A DNA stretch of 46,644 nucleotides from JAXGQD01 sp964574395. Lineage in GTDB: Bacteria > Bacillota > Clostridia > Saccharofermentanales > Fastidiosipilaceae. The notes below the pieces were generated by a model that was not told the DNA's origin, ran no database searches, and saw nothing but the letters and a program-made list of their open reading frames with translations. The stretch is from contig CAZNNL010000010.1 of assembly GCA_964574395.1 (NCBI GenBank), positions 1 to 46,644 of the forward strand, in the 5' to 3' direction. A program made the translations under genes and the position numbers. Position 1 is the first letter of the stretch; each line of letters opens with the position of its first letter. Below are positions 34,351 to 44,200 of the stretch, piece after piece.

Positions 34351-35208
34351 TTAGTTTTCTTTTGCCAAAAGTGCACGTAATCTTTGGACACGTTCAGCGG
34401 TTTTTTCATCCTTAGTCGCTTCTTTGTCGAGAAAATCTGGATACGTCGTTAGATAACGACTGACAAAACCATGTGTATCTTTTCCATAATCTAGTAATGT
34501 GTTTTCTTGGGCAGCATTAATCAGACCTGCTTCTTTAGCTGCAGCAAACAAGGCTTTCGAAATACGGACTAAGCAACGTGTCTCAATACCCTTCTCTTCT
34601 AGTATCTCCACACCGCCCTGGCAGCGATCAACGACAGCTAGCGTGGCTAGGATTTTAGCACCACAGCGTTCCACAGCCGGAATCCAAGCTCTGATGTAAG
34701 AAGACGCTTCAGTAATCAAGTCTGCAATATGAAGCGCATTCTGCCCTTCTAGTGCTTTGTCTTCAACTAATTTTCCCTCGCTGTAGACATCAACTGAAAG
34801 ATATGCGCTTAAATCTTTAAATATACTCAAGTGTGGTTTTTTTAGTTGCCTTGCAAGCTCGATTGAGAAAAAGAAATCACGCCTTTCTCCGCCAGAAACG
34901 AAGTCAATTTCGAAAAAGCGTGCAGCTTCAAGCAAAGTGTCTATGATGTTGCGGAAACAAGCGTTGTTGTCATACTGTTTTTTTGTTAAGGCAGCTATTT
35001 TCTTAGTAAATTCATGACGCTGAGTATCTGCAGCCCAGTATTCAATTTCTTTTAATAGAGCATTGGCCTCCGCTTCACTTCCGTATAAAAAATGCGTATT
35101 AATATAGTAAGGTCCGAATAAGCCTGAAGTGTACCAAAAAGGTGTTTCAGCTTGGCTAACACGCAGTGCTTTTGTATCAAATAAATCTTGAACTATTCTG
35201 TTATTCAT
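34351..35208 (-). CDS. Orotate phosphoribosyltransferase-like protein, atypical
   Basis: A 285-residue protein in the slot where pyrE is expected, 16 bases after pyrD. It resembles a phosphoribosyltransferase: FVSGGERRDFFFSIELA, then a strand and loop IADLITEASS where classical PyrE has VDDVITTG-type PRPP binding, then VVDRCQGGVEILEEKGI like the LDRxEGG block of PyrE. The paired acidic residues of the PRPP loop are therefore not conserved in the usual form, and the protein is about 75 residues longer than ordinary PyrE (about 210), with an N-terminal extension. Position supports an orotate-to-OMP role; the loop makes this uncertain. No other pyrE candidate is in the window. Confidence 0.7.
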   Translation of the reverse strand: MNNRIVQDLFDTKALRVSQAETPFWYTSGLFGPYYINTHFLYGSEAEANALLKEIEYWAADTQRHEFTKKIAALTKKQYDNNACFRNIIDTLLEAARFFEIDFVSGGERRDFFFSIELARQLKKPHLSIFKDLSAYLSVDVYSEGKLVEDKALEGQNALHIADLITEASSYIRAWIPAVERCGAKILATLAVVDRCQGGVEILEEKGIETRCLVRISKALFAAAKEAGLINAAQENTLLDYGKDTHGFVSRYLTTYPDFLDKEATKDEKTAERVQRLRALLAKEN

Positions 35209-35224
35209 CTTTTTACTCCTTAGT

Positions 35225-36142
35225 TCAGTCCCAAAGTCTTAATGAGCCCGTCAGTTCCGCTACTGTTCGCGCCCCGATTTTTTCTAGCGCAGCAGGAAGC
35301 TCAGCAATAATCTTCGTGAGTATATAAGGGTCTATCAGCGTAGCTGTGCCAATCTGCACGGCAGATGCCCCAGCCATAACAAATTCCAGTACGTCATTGG
35401 CAGTTCTAATGCCACCCATACCTACTATAGGAATATCGACGCTGCGATAAATCTCGTTTACCATGCGTAAGGCAACGGGCTTTACAGCAGGACCTGAGTA
35501 GCCACCCGTGTTATTGCGTAGTACTGGTCTTCTGCTTTCTAAATCAATCGCCATACCCATCAGTGTGTTAATCAAACTAACGGCAGCAGCGCCCCCATTT
35601 TTAGCAGCCTCTGCACAAGCAACTATGGATGTCACATTAGGTGTAAGTTTTACCCATATAGGAATCTCGCTTACAGCTACACAAGCCTTGGTTAACGCCT
35701 CTATAGCCTCGGGCTCGGTGCCAAAAACAATACAGCCACTTTTCACGTTAGGACATGACAGATTAAGTTCTATTGTCTTTACCGCAGTATTCTGTAGGGC
35801 TCGGCAAAGATAAACATAGTCATCTACTTCATCTCCGGCAATATTGGCGATAATCGTAGCCCCAGCATTTTCCATCATGGGAAGTTCATGCTCTATAACA
35901 TAATCTAGTCCAGGATTTTGTAAACCAACCGCATTGAGCATGCCTGAAGTGCATTCGGCTACGCGGGGAGCTGGGTTGCCAGCTCGAGGCTTTCTAGTAA
36001 AGCCTTTGGTCGAAATACCACCAAGCGTTGATATGTCCATGTAAGCACGCATTTCTTCGCCAAAGCCGAAGGTGCCCGATGCAGCAATTATTGGATTCTG
36101 AAAACTTTGACTACCTACCTTTACGGTCAACTCATTGGCCAT
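35225..36142 (-). CDS. pyrD: Dihydroorotate dehydrogenase B, catalytic subunit
   Basis: The class 1B enzyme oxidises dihydroorotate to orotate and passes electrons through PyrK to NAD. FMN-barrel features are NPIIAASGTFGFG, NLSCPNVKSG with the active-site Cys, and TGGYSGPAVKPVALRM. GGAGGTGATTGC directly before the ATG at 36142 fixes the start; a longer frame from 36181 adds 13 unlikely residues. The start overlaps the pyrK stop by 16 bases. Confidence 0.95.
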   Translation of the reverse strand: MANELTVKVGSQSFQNPIIAASGTFGFGEEMRAYMDISTLGGISTKGFTRKPRAGNPAPRVAECTSGMLNAVGLQNPGLDYVIEHELPMMENAGATIIANIAGDEVDDYVYLCRALQNTAVKTIELNLSCPNVKSGCIVFGTEPEAIEALTKACVAVSEIPIWVKLTPNVTSIVACAEAAKNGGAAAVSLINTLMGMAIDLESRRPVLRNNTGGYSGPAVKPVALRMVNEIYRSVDIPIVGMGGIRTANDVLEFVMAGASAVQIGTATLIDPYILTKIIAELPAALEKIGARTVAELTGSLRLWD

Positions 36143-36948
36143 GCAATCACCTCCGCTGGAAATACAGGTCCTTCTATGCAACAGCGGGCGTAGTTTAAGT
36201 TTTTTCCTCCGGCAGCTGTTTCATTTAGTTCTACAGCACAAGTGCGGCAAATCCCAAAACCACAAGCCATACGTTCTTCCATGGAAACTTGAGCGCTAAG
36301 GTCTTTGTCTTTAGCCCAGTCCGCAGCAGTTTGCATCATGCGCAGCGGTCCACAGGTCAAGACCGCAGTATTGGATTTTTTGCCATGCTTAGCGTAAAGC
36401 TTTTCTAAAGCAAGCTGAGCATAACCAGCCACCATCTGTGCTGCATATTTTTCAGGAACTGCCTTCGCATCTTCGTTTGCCCAAGCAAAATCCGTCGCTA
36501 CAGCCAAAAACTCGTCCAATAAAAGGGCATCATGCTCGGTCCTAAACCCACAAGCCACGTAAGCCGCGATGTTTTTTTCCTGACAAACGTCCGCTAAGAA
36601 CAGTAATGGGTAAATGCCCGTTCCCCCACCAATAATATATACGGAATCCAGTCCATCCAAATTAAAGCCTGTCCCCAGAGGACCCAGTATATCTAGCTCA
36701 TCGCCTATTTTATAGTCGAAGAAATCTCTCGTTCCACATGATTTAACTTTTATGCCTACTTGTATCGTTCCTGTTTCTTTGTTCACGCGCGCGATGCCAA
36801 ATGGCCGTCTCAAGAATTTTTTACCCAAAATATTCACAAACTGCCCGACTTTAGCTGCTTCGGCAATATCTGGAGCTTGTACTTCTAGCAGCAAATTATC
36901 CTCCGTCAATAACCGACGCGCTACAATGGGATAAAGGGTGTTTTTCAT
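36127..36948 (-). CDS. pyrK: Dihydroorotate dehydrogenase B, electron transfer subunit
   Basis: PyrK is the FAD and 2Fe-2S partner of PyrD. It has an N-terminal ferredoxin-reductase-like FAD domain with RPFGIARVN, an NAD domain with YIIGGGTGIYPL, and the cluster cysteines in CGFGICRTCAVEL plus CC in NYARCCIEGP. The 273-residue length is normal. The start overlaps the carB stop by 4 bases. Confidence 0.95.
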   Translation of the reverse strand: MKNTLYPIVARRLLTEDNLLLEVQAPDIAEAAKVGQFVNILGKKFLRRPFGIARVNKETGTIQVGIKVKSCGTRDFFDYKIGDELDILGPLGTGFNLDGLDSVYIIGGGTGIYPLLFLADVCQEKNIAAYVACGFRTEHDALLLDEFLAVATDFAWANEDAKAVPEKYAAQMVAGYAQLALEKLYAKHGKKSNTAVLTCGPLRMMQTAADWAKDKDLSAQVSMEERMACGFGICRTCAVELNETAAGGKNLNYARCCIEGPVFPAEVIAWPMS

Positions 36949-39900
36949 AGCCTACTCCTTAAAAACGCAAGTTCCTTCTCGCTCATTTCATTAACCGGCT
37001 TATTGTTATCACGTGTCTTTTCAACAATGCTGGCAAAAATATCAATCGGATACGGATGCAAGTCTTCAACTTTTAAGCTATTCTCCAAACACTCCGTTAC
37101 TGCAACCAAAGTATCCAGCGAAGTTATAGAAGGAATGCCGTGCTCTATACAAAGGCGGCGCAATTTAAAGCCTCCACTGCCGATGCTGTTACGGTCAGAA
37201 GTATTGATAAGCAATTTAATTTGACCTGCTTTAACCAAATCACTTGAATTGGGAGTCGCTTCATCCATGTTTCTGCATGCGTTGGTTGGTATACCGTGTC
37301 TATTTAGATAGTTAGCTGTACCACCCGTGGCATAAAGCTCAAATCCTATGCTATAGAGGCGATCGGCTAGGGGCAAAAGTTCATCCTTATCGCTATCTCG
37401 CACAGTCATTAAGATGCTTTCACCTTTTTTAGGAAACTTAAAACCCGAGGCGAGTATCGCTTTAAACATGGCTTCACTATATTTCTCTGAAAGTCCAAGC
37501 ACCTCTCCAGTACTCTTCATTTCAGGCCCAAGAATGGTATCTACATCATGCAACTTTTCAAAGGAAAACACGGGCGCTTTGATAGCGTAAACCGCAGGGT
37601 AATTAGCAAACAAACCCGTTCCATAGCCCAAGTCCTCAACCTTTTCACCTAGCATGACACGCGTAGCAAGTTTTACAATAGGCAAACCCGTTACCTTGCT
37701 GATGTATGGCACAGTTCGACTAGAGCGCGGGTTAACTTCTAAGACATAGAGCTCATCATTGAAAAGAATAAACTGAATGTTTATCAGACCAATGATTTTG
37801 AGTTCAATCGAAAGTCTGTAGGTGTAGTCAATGATCTTTTCACGCATTTTTTGAGAGATATAAGCTGGGAATATGGATATCGAGTCTCCCGAATGCACAC
37901 CCGCTCGCTCAAGATGCTCCATGATACCTGGAATTAAAATGTTCTCGCCATCACAGAGTGCGTCGACTTCCAATTCTGTGCCCATCAAGTACTTATCGAC
38001 TAGGATGGGATGCTCTTGAATATTAAGATTAATAATGGCCATATATTCTTTGATGGAAGCTTCGTCATGACAAATCATCATGCCCTGTCCACCCAGAACA
38101 TAAGAAGGCCTTAATAAGACCGGATAGCCGAGTCTAGCTGCAACGGCCAATGCCTCCTCTTCAGTAAACACCGTTGACCCTTTGGGCCTAGGAATACCAC
38201 AGACCTCTAAGACCTCGTCGAAGCGTTCGCGATCTTCTGCTCTGTCCACGCCATCAGCCGAAGTTCCGAGAATGGCATACCCCATGTCGCTGACCGCTTT
38301 TATAAGCTTGATGGCTGTTTGCCCGCCAAACTGACATATGACACCGTCAGCTTTTTCATTATCTAACACGGCACGCACATCTGAAGCCGTTAAAGGTTCA
38401 AAATACAGTCTATCAGCCGTGTCGAAATCCGTTGAAACTGTCTCGGGGTTATTGTTGATTATTATCGCTTCAATACCCATGGCTTTTAAGGCTTGCACAC
38501 AGTGAACCGAACAGTAATCAAATTCAATGCCTTGCCCTATACGAATGGGACCTGAGCCTAGGACAACCACCTTTTTTCTGTCCGTGCGTATAGCTTCGTT
38601 AAATGTTCCCATTTCGCTATAAAAATAAGGCGTCTTAGCGGAAAACTCACCCGCACAAGTATCAACGGTTTTATACGCATACGGTTTTTGGCAAAACAAA
38701 CGCCGCCCACGAATCTCGTCCTCAGAAAGATCTGACAATAATGCCAGTGCATAATCGGAGTATGTCCATGCCCAGGCTTGATCAAAGAGTTTAGGATCGA
38801 TTTCTGCGAGCGTTTTGCCACGCGCTTCAATAAAAGCCATTTCTAAAGTAACGATATTCTTGAGTTTAGCTAGGAAGAAATAATCAATTTTTGTTTGTTG
38901 ATATAAATCCTCAATACTTACGCCACGCCGCAAAGCTTCAGCAACATAGAAAAGTCTGCGGTCGTCCGTTTTATCAATCTCGTCAAGCAAATTCTGTAAG
39001 CTAATGGCCTCAAACTTCGGGTTAAGTAGCGTGTAGTAATTTTGCTCAAGAGAACGAATAGCCTTTAACAATGATGCTTCAAGGCTGGTGCCTATCGCCA
39101 TGACTTCTCCGGTTGCCTTCATCTGTGTGCCTAATTTACGCTTAGCATAAACAAATTTATCAAATGGCCATTTGGGAATCTTAGTTACCACATAGTCAAC
39201 GACTGGTTCAGCAACAGCCCAGGTGCTACCTGTAACTTCGTTGCGTATTTCATCCAAGCGGTAACCAAGAGCGATACGCGTAGCTACTTTAGCGATGGGA
39301 TAACCAGTTGCTTTAGAGGCTAAGGCGGATGAGCGAGATAATCTTGGATTAACTTCTATAACCGCATATTCTCCACTTGTTGGATGTAGTGCAAACTGCA
39401 CGTTACAACCACCTTTAATGTTCAGCTCATGCACAATATTCAAAGTCGCGGTACGAAGCATTTCAAGTTCATGGTCATGCAAGCTCAGGGCCGGTGCGAA
39501 GACAATAGAGTCGCCAGTATGCACGCCAACTGGATCAAAGTTTTCCATTGAGCAGATGGTTATCGCGTTGCCATCACCATCTCTAACTGCTTCGTACTCA
39601 ATTTCTTTCCAACCAGCGATTGATTTTTCAATAAGAACTTGATGAACGCGGGACACATCCAAGCCCAAAGCAGCTATCTCCAGCAGTTCTTCTTTCGTAT
39701 CTACAATGCCGCCACCGGTACCTCCCAAGGTAAAGGCTGGTCTAACAATAACAGGATAACCAATTTCATCCGCAAGCCTAATACACTCTTCTAAAGTATG
39801 CGCAATACCTGAAGGAATACAGGGCACGCCAATTTTAAGCATCGCATCACGGAACAATTCACGGTCTTCGCCTCTTTTTATCCCTTCAGCTGAGGTTCCA

Positions 39901-40247
39901 AGTAAGCGAATATTATGCTCTTCTAAAAACTCAGACTCACTGAGTTCCATCGCAATGTTGAGACCTGTCTGCCCTCCAAGTGTGGCTAAGATGCTATCTA
40001 CTTGTTCTTCAAGCATGATGCGCTTAACCATTTTTATATTCAGTGGTTCAAGGTAAACCTTTGTTGCCATATCTGCATCGGTCATGATGGTAGCAGGATT
40101 ACTGTTCACTAAAACAACTTCGTAACCTTCTTGTTTTAATGTTCTGCAAGCTTGCGTGCCAGCGTAATCAAATTCTGCGGCCTGACCGATAATAATTGGA
40201 CCCGATCCGATAACCAAGATTTTCTTGATTTTTGTATCTTTTGGCAT
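36945..40247 (-). CDS. carB: Carbamoyl-phosphate synthase large subunit
   Basis: CarB makes carbamoyl phosphate from bicarbonate, two ATP and ammonia delivered by CarA. The two homologous ATP-grasp halves start KKILVIGSGPIIIGQAAEFD and VVVLGSGPIRIGQGIEFDYC, and a C-terminal MGS-like allosteric domain begins near residue 935. The 1100-residue length is slightly above the usual 1060-1075. I start at the ATG at 40247 because GAGG lies 5 bases upstream; a GTG two codons earlier overlaps that site. It is encoded without carA beside it. Confidence 0.96.
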   Translation of the reverse strand: MPKDTKIKKILVIGSGPIIIGQAAEFDYAGTQACRTLKQEGYEVVLVNSNPATIMTDADMATKVYLEPLNIKMVKRIMLEEQVDSILATLGGQTGLNIAMELSESEFLEEHNIRLLGTSAEGIKRGEDRELFRDAMLKIGVPCIPSGIAHTLEECIRLADEIGYPVIVRPAFTLGGTGGGIVDTKEELLEIAALGLDVSRVHQVLIEKSIAGWKEIEYEAVRDGDGNAITICSMENFDPVGVHTGDSIVFAPALSLHDHELEMLRTATLNIVHELNIKGGCNVQFALHPTSGEYAVIEVNPRLSRSSALASKATGYPIAKVATRIALGYRLDEIRNEVTGSTWAVAEPVVDYVVTKIPKWPFDKFVYAKRKLGTQMKATGEVMAIGTSLEASLLKAIRSLEQNYYTLLNPKFEAISLQNLLDEIDKTDDRRLFYVAEALRRGVSIEDLYQQTKIDYFFLAKLKNIVTLEMAFIEARGKTLAEIDPKLFDQAWAWTYSDYALALLSDLSEDEIRGRRLFCQKPYAYKTVDTCAGEFSAKTPYFYSEMGTFNEAIRTDRKKVVVLGSGPIRIGQGIEFDYCSVHCVQALKAMGIEAIIINNNPETVSTDFDTADRLYFEPLTASDVRAVLDNEKADGVICQFGGQTAIKLIKAVSDMGYAILGTSADGVDRAEDRERFDEVLEVCGIPRPKGSTVFTEEEALAVAARLGYPVLLRPSYVLGGQGMMICHDEASIKEYMAIINLNIQEHPILVDKYLMGTELEVDALCDGENILIPGIMEHLERAGVHSGDSISIFPAYISQKMREKIIDYTYRLSIELKIIGLINIQFILFNDELYVLEVNPRSSRTVPYISKVTGLPIVKLATRVMLGEKVEDLGYGTGLFANYPAVYAIKAPVFSFEKLHDVDTILGPEMKSTGEVLGLSEKYSEAMFKAILASGFKFPKKGESILMTVRDSDKDELLPLADRLYSIGFELYATGGTANYLNRHGIPTNACRNMDEATPNSSDLVKAGQIKLLINTSDRNSIGSGGFKLRRLCIEHGIPSITSLDTLVAVTECLENSLKVEDLHPYPIDIFASIVEKTRDNNKPVNEMSEKELAFLRSRL

Positions 40248-40291
40248 ATACACCTCTATGTTTCAGCAAATAGCGATTGATAACGATAAGC

Positions 40292-41215
40292 CTAGCAATT
40301 AGCTGCCAGTAGTGCCGCTTGCATTTTAAGTGCTTCAGCACGTGTAGCGTCGGTGAAATCTTGGCCAGTTGGGGCTTTTTGCCAAGCACACATAAGGCTA
40401 CGCGAAGCATTAACGATTGCCCCGCCACCTTCTTTTTTAAAGTTTCTCGCACAGCTCTCGGCCGTGCCCCCTTGAGCTCCGTAGCCTGGCACAAGGATTA
40501 TCGCATGCGGAAGTAAAGCGCGCAGTTCGCTCGCTTGCTCAGGCCATGTTGCTCCAACGACAACCCCTAGAGGTGAGTAACCGTCTTCAGATAGATAAGC
40601 TTTACTCCATTCCGTGATTTTTTCAGCCACGGCTCGGTAGACGGTTCTGCCATCTTCCAAAAGCAAATCCTGAAAATCTCCTGCCGAATTATTGGAAGTC
40701 CTGACTAAAATAAAAAGACCTTTGCCATGTTTATAGGCTTCATCGGCAAAAGGCTTGATCCCATCAATCCCAAAATACGGGTTAACCGTTAGGGCATCTG
40801 CCCCCCAAAAAGCTTCACTTCCGTGTTCTACTTCAGTTTCGCCCAGATACGCTTTAGCATACGCTGCGGCAGTAGAGCCAATATCGTTGCGCTTGGCATC
40901 CAAGATGACCAAGAGCCCTTGCTCTTGCGCATAAGCGATTGTTCTGTGCAGTGCCTTTAGTCCTGCTAAGCCATAGAGTTCATAATAAGCACTTTGAGGT
41001 TTGACGGCAGGAATGATATCTTGCACTGCGTCAATCAGCGCACAGTTAAAGTCAAACAGAACAGCCTCGAGATACGCATCTTTATCTTTATAGAGCACCC
41101 TTCTCTCAGCTTTGAAATCCTCAGGGATGTACTCGAGCAAAGGGTCTAAGCCCATAACGGTTGGGTTATTTTTTAGTTTAATTGCTTCTGCTAATCTTTG
41201 ACTAAAACTCTGCAT
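40292..41215 (-). CDS. pyrF: Orotidine 5'-phosphate decarboxylase (type 2)
   Basis: PyrF converts OMP to UMP. The protein is of the longer family (about 307 residues) with PTVMGLDPLLEYIP and the catalytic VILDAKRNDIGSTAAAYAKA, where Lys and Asp lie in DAKRND. The start is the ATG at 41215, with AAGGAA 8 bases upstream; an earlier ATG at 41239 lies inside the pyrC frame and has no site. It overlaps the pyrC stop by 14 bases. Confidence 0.95.
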   Translation of the reverse strand: MQSFSQRLAEAIKLKNNPTVMGLDPLLEYIPEDFKAERRVLYKDKDAYLEAVLFDFNCALIDAVQDIIPAVKPQSAYYELYGLAGLKALHRTIAYAQEQGLLVILDAKRNDIGSTAAAYAKAYLGETEVEHGSEAFWGADALTVNPYFGIDGIKPFADEAYKHGKGLFILVRTSNNSAGDFQDLLLEDGRTVYRAVAEKITEWSKAYLSEDGYSPLGVVVGATWPEQASELRALLPHAIILVPGYGAQGGTAESCARNFKKEGGGAIVNASRSLMCAWQKAPTGQDFTDATRAEALKMQAALLAANC

Positions 41216-42488
41216 GATATACTTCCTTTCCATCCACAAAGGTCTGTTCTATTGTCGCATGCATTTGCCTTCCATGGTAAGGACTATTGTGCGCTTTTGA
41301 TTGCATTTTAAAACGGTCTACTGTCCAGTTTTTTTCTAGATCTATGATAACAAAGTCAGCAGGTGTTCCGAGCTTAAAACTTCCACGGTTTATCTTGAGT
41401 AGCTTGTTTGGGGCTTCACACAAGATGCGGTTCACATCTTCTAATGTTAGCTCACCTGTCATGACAAGTTTTTCGTAGGCTAGTGAAAAGGCTGTTTCGA
41501 AGCCCGTCATGCCGTTTTTTGCCAAACTAAATTCAATTTCTTTATCGTCCGTATGGTGTGGCGCATGGTCTGTTGCCAAGATGTCGATAGTGCCATCTTT
41601 TAGACCTTCCACGATAGCAGTCACATCCTCTGGTCTGCGCAAGGGTGGGTTCACGCGGCGCAAAGTGTTGTATCCGCGACAATCATCATCCGTAAGGGTA
41701 AAGTAGTGCGGACATGTCTCTGCGGTGACTTTTATACCTTTTTGTTTAGCTTCGCGAATGAGTTGTACACCCGTTCCAGTACTTACATGGCAGATATGCA
41801 CAGGTAAGTCTAAGTACTCGGACAAGAGGATGTCTCTAGCTATCTGCATGTCTTCTGCCACGCTCGGTATCCCCCGCACGCCCATCTCCATTGAAGCGAT
41901 ACCTTCATTCATGACGCCATCTTTAGCAAGTGACATGTCTTCGCAGTGATCAAAAACAATGAGGTCAAAGTCAGCTGCATAGACCATAGCTTTACGCATT
42001 AGGTCAGCGGTCGACACCGGGGCACCATCATCCGATACTGCTACAATACCTGCTTCTTTCATGAGACCAATCTCAGCGAGTTCAGTGCCTTGCATACCCT
42101 TGCTCACGGCTCCGATTGGCCATACATTGACTTTCCCTTCTGCCTTGGCCTTATCCACGATATAGCGGACAACCGTTGCGTTATCACAAACGGGATCCGT
42201 ATTAGGCATGCAACAAATCGAAGTAAAACCACCTGCAGCAGCCGAGCGCGTACCGGATACTATGTCTTCTTTATACTCAAATCCCGGATCGCGCAAATGT
42301 GCATGACAGTCAATAAAGCCAGGAAAGACATGCTTGCCTTGTGCATCAATGACATAGTCAAAAGGTCCAGTAAAAGCAGCGGAGAAAACCCCGTCTTTGA
42401 TATACAATTCGCTTGTTTCAATATCTGAGCTTGACGCTCCCACAGCTTTAGCTGCTACTATTTTGGCGTTAATTATTTTTCCGTTCAT
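41202..42488 (-). CDS. pyrC: Dihydroorotase
   Basis: PyrC cyclises carbamoyl aspartate to dihydroorotate. It is a class I amidohydrolase of 428 residues. The metal motif is DCHAHLRDPGFEYKED, with later ligands in HICHVSTG, ETCPHY and ATDHAPH. The start overlaps the pyrB stop by 4 bases. Confidence 0.96.
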   Translation of the reverse strand: MNGKIINAKIVAAKAVGASSSDIETSELYIKDGVFSAAFTGPFDYVIDAQGKHVFPGFIDCHAHLRDPGFEYKEDIVSGTRSAAAGGFTSICCMPNTDPVCDNATVVRYIVDKAKAEGKVNVWPIGAVSKGMQGTELAEIGLMKEAGIVAVSDDGAPVSTADLMRKAMVYAADFDLIVFDHCEDMSLAKDGVMNEGIASMEMGVRGIPSVAEDMQIARDILLSEYLDLPVHICHVSTGTGVQLIREAKQKGIKVTAETCPHYFTLTDDDCRGYNTLRRVNPPLRRPEDVTAIVEGLKDGTIDILATDHAPHHTDDKEIEFSLAKNGMTGFETAFSLAYEKLVMTGELTLEDVNRILCEAPNKLLKINRGSFKLGTPADFVIIDLEKNWTVDRFKMQSKAHNSPYHGRQMHATIEQTFVDGKEVYHAEF

Positions 42489-43414
42489 AGTGCATTCCTC
42501 CTAAGATTTAACAAATACAGCACAGCCATACGGACCGCGACCCCGTTGGTTACTTGTTCTGAGATTACTGATTGTGGACTGTCATACAGTGCGCTAGTGA
42601 TTTCCACCCCATGGTTAGCGGGACCCGGGTGCATGAGGAGGGCATGTGGTTTTGCCAAACGCATTCTTTCCTCGTTAAGACCGTAAAACTTGCTGTATTC
42701 AGCAATGGATGGAAACAAAGCGGACTTCATGCGTTCAAGTTGAATGCGCAGACCCATGACCACATCAGCTCCTTCCAGTGCTTCTTCCACGTGTTTACAA
42801 TAATGGGCTTCGCTTTCCCGGATTGGTGCAGGCATCATTGAGGAAGGGCCACTAACAAACACGTCAGAACCAAGCTTCTTGAGCGCTATGAGGTTGCTGC
42901 GAAAGACGCGACTATGCTGGCAGTCACCTACGATCGCAACTTTCAGTCCGTCCAGACGGCCTAGCTTTTCGCGCATCGTAAAAAGGTCCAATAAGCTCTG
43001 GGTGGGGTGTTCATGCATACCGTCCCCTGCGTTTACTATAGAGGCCTTCACTTTATCCGCCAGAAATGCTGATGCACCCGATTGCTTGTGACGCATGACA
43101 ATGAAATCCGTTGCCATCCTATCTATCGTTATTGCTGTATCTAAAAGCGTTTCGCCCTTGTTTACTGATGAGCCCGAGCTAGATACGTTCGCAGACGCGG
43201 CGCCCATGTATTTGGCCGCCATTTCAAAAGACAAGCGCGTGCGTGTGCTATTTTCGTAAAAAAGCGTAATGACTGATTTCCCTTGTAAATGCGTTGTTTT
43301 TTTACTGGGGCTTTCAATTAACTTTTTCATATTTTTAGCATTATCTAAAATTAATTGTATTTCTTCTGGCAAAAGCTGCTCCATGCCAAGTAAATCCTTT
43401 GATCTCAAATTCAC
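42485..43414 (-). CDS. pyrB: Aspartate carbamoyltransferase
   Basis: PyrB joins carbamoyl phosphate and aspartate. The carbamoyl-phosphate motif FYENSTRTRLSFE and the HPTQSLLDLFTMRE block are intact. At 309 residues it is a catalytic subunit; no pyrI regulatory gene is present, as is usual in Firmicutes, where PyrR controls the operon. It begins 12 bases after pyrR. Confidence 0.96.
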   Translation of the reverse strand: MNLRSKDLLGMEQLLPEEIQLILDNAKNMKKLIESPSKKTTHLQGKSVITLFYENSTRTRLSFEMAAKYMGAASANVSSSGSSVNKGETLLDTAITIDRMATDFIVMRHKQSGASAFLADKVKASIVNAGDGMHEHPTQSLLDLFTMREKLGRLDGLKVAIVGDCQHSRVFRSNLIALKKLGSDVFVSGPSSMMPAPIRESEAHYCKHVEEALEGADVVMGLRIQLERMKSALFPSIAEYSKFYGLNEERMRLAKPHALLMHPGPANHGVEITSALYDSPQSVISEQVTNGVAVRMAVLYLLNLRRNAL

Positions 43415-43426
43415 TGTCTTTCCCTC

Positions 43427-43972
43427 CTAGGCCTCTTTATGTCCAAGTAAAGTAACCAAGTCTTGTCCATCAATTTCACTGACTTCAACATTAATTTGTT
43501 CAGTGCGTGAGGTGGGCACGTTTTTGCCAATATAATCAGGTCTAATGGGTAATTCACGGTGTCCGCGATCGACCAAAACAGCCAGTTGTATGCCCTTAGG
43601 TCGGCCCATGTCAAACAAAGCTTCAATTGCAGAACGGACGGTTCGCCCTGTATAAAGAACGTCGTCAACCAAGATGATGCGTTGCCTGCTGAGGTCACAA
43701 TTGATTTGCGTCCCTGTCACGATGGGGTCCTCTGACAGCAAACTGAGGTCGTCTCGATAAAAAGTAATATCAAGCACACCAACTTCCGGTTTATGCCCTT
43801 CGATTTCCTCAATTTTCTTGGCGATGCGTTGGGCCAAGGGAACGCCACGACGCTGTATGCCTACTAGGTAGATATCATCGATGCCTTTGTTGATCTCCAC
43901 AATCTCGTGCGCAATACGTGTTAAAACACGCTCCATGGCTTGACTATCCATAATTTGGGCTTTGATTTGCAT
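43427..43972 (-). CDS. pyrR: PyrR, pyr operon attenuation protein/uracil phosphoribosyltransferase
   Basis: PyrR binds the pyr leader RNA when UMP is high and favours termination; it also has weak uracil PRTase activity. The PRPP-binding motif RIILVDDVLYTGRTVRSAIE is intact and GIQRRGVPLAQRI is typical. It is 181 residues. It is the first gene after its own attenuator, so it is self-controlled. Confidence 0.96.
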   Translation of the reverse strand: MQIKAQIMDSQAMERVLTRIAHEIVEINKGIDDIYLVGIQRRGVPLAQRIAKKIEEIEGHKPEVGVLDITFYRDDLSLLSEDPIVTGTQINCDLSRQRIILVDDVLYTGRTVRSAIEALFDMGRPKGIQLAVLVDRGHRELPIRPDYIGKNVPTSRTEQINVEVSEIDGQDLVTLLGHKEA

Positions 43973-44024
43973 GTGTTTTCCTCTCTTTGCAGTCTTACTA
44001 ATTTTGCTTCAGTAGTATTTTGGC

Positions 44025-44052
44025 AAAAAAAACCTTCGCTTTCGGGCGAAGG
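44025..44052 (-). terminator. Attenuator terminator of the pyr operon
   Basis: On the minus strand CCTTCGC and GCGAAGG form a 7-bp stem with a 6-base loop, followed by T8. It lies between the PyrR-binding loop and pyrR. The T tract runs into one copy of the dispersed octamer (44021-44028). Confidence 0.9.
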
Positions 44053-44148
44053 GCACACACATCCAAGCATCAGCCATCACAAATAGCCGATTTCTTTTAT
44101 TGTCACCCTTGCAGCCTCACGGGACCGTTTTAAAGGATTCTTTTCTTA
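44053..44148 (-). promoter_or_regulatory. PyrR-binding leader of the pyr operon
   Basis: On the minus strand the leader contains TCCCGTGAGGCTGCAAGGG (within 44126-44103), which fits the PyrR-binding anti-antiterminator loop TCC-N-G-N-GAGGCT-N3-AAGG known from Bacillus pyr leaders. The attenuator terminator follows about 50 bases later. Only one such site was seen in the operon. Confidence 0.85.
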
Positions 44149-44154
44149 AAAGAC

Positions 44155-44183
44155 ATAGTAAACTTGTTCTTCAAAACTTGCAA
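44155..44183 (-). promoter_or_regulatory. pyr operon promoter
   Basis: On the minus strand TTGCAA (44183-44178), 17 bases, then TACTAT (44160-44155). The predicted start is near 44148. It faces away from the tRNA-Leu promoter about 20 bases further on. Confidence 0.6.
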
Positions 44184-44200
44184 TATAAATTTTTAAATAA

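Noticed and set aside
36143..36181. Longer N-terminus for PyrD
   Set aside because: GGAGGTGATTGC directly before the ATG at 36142 fixes the shorter start, which also matches the family.
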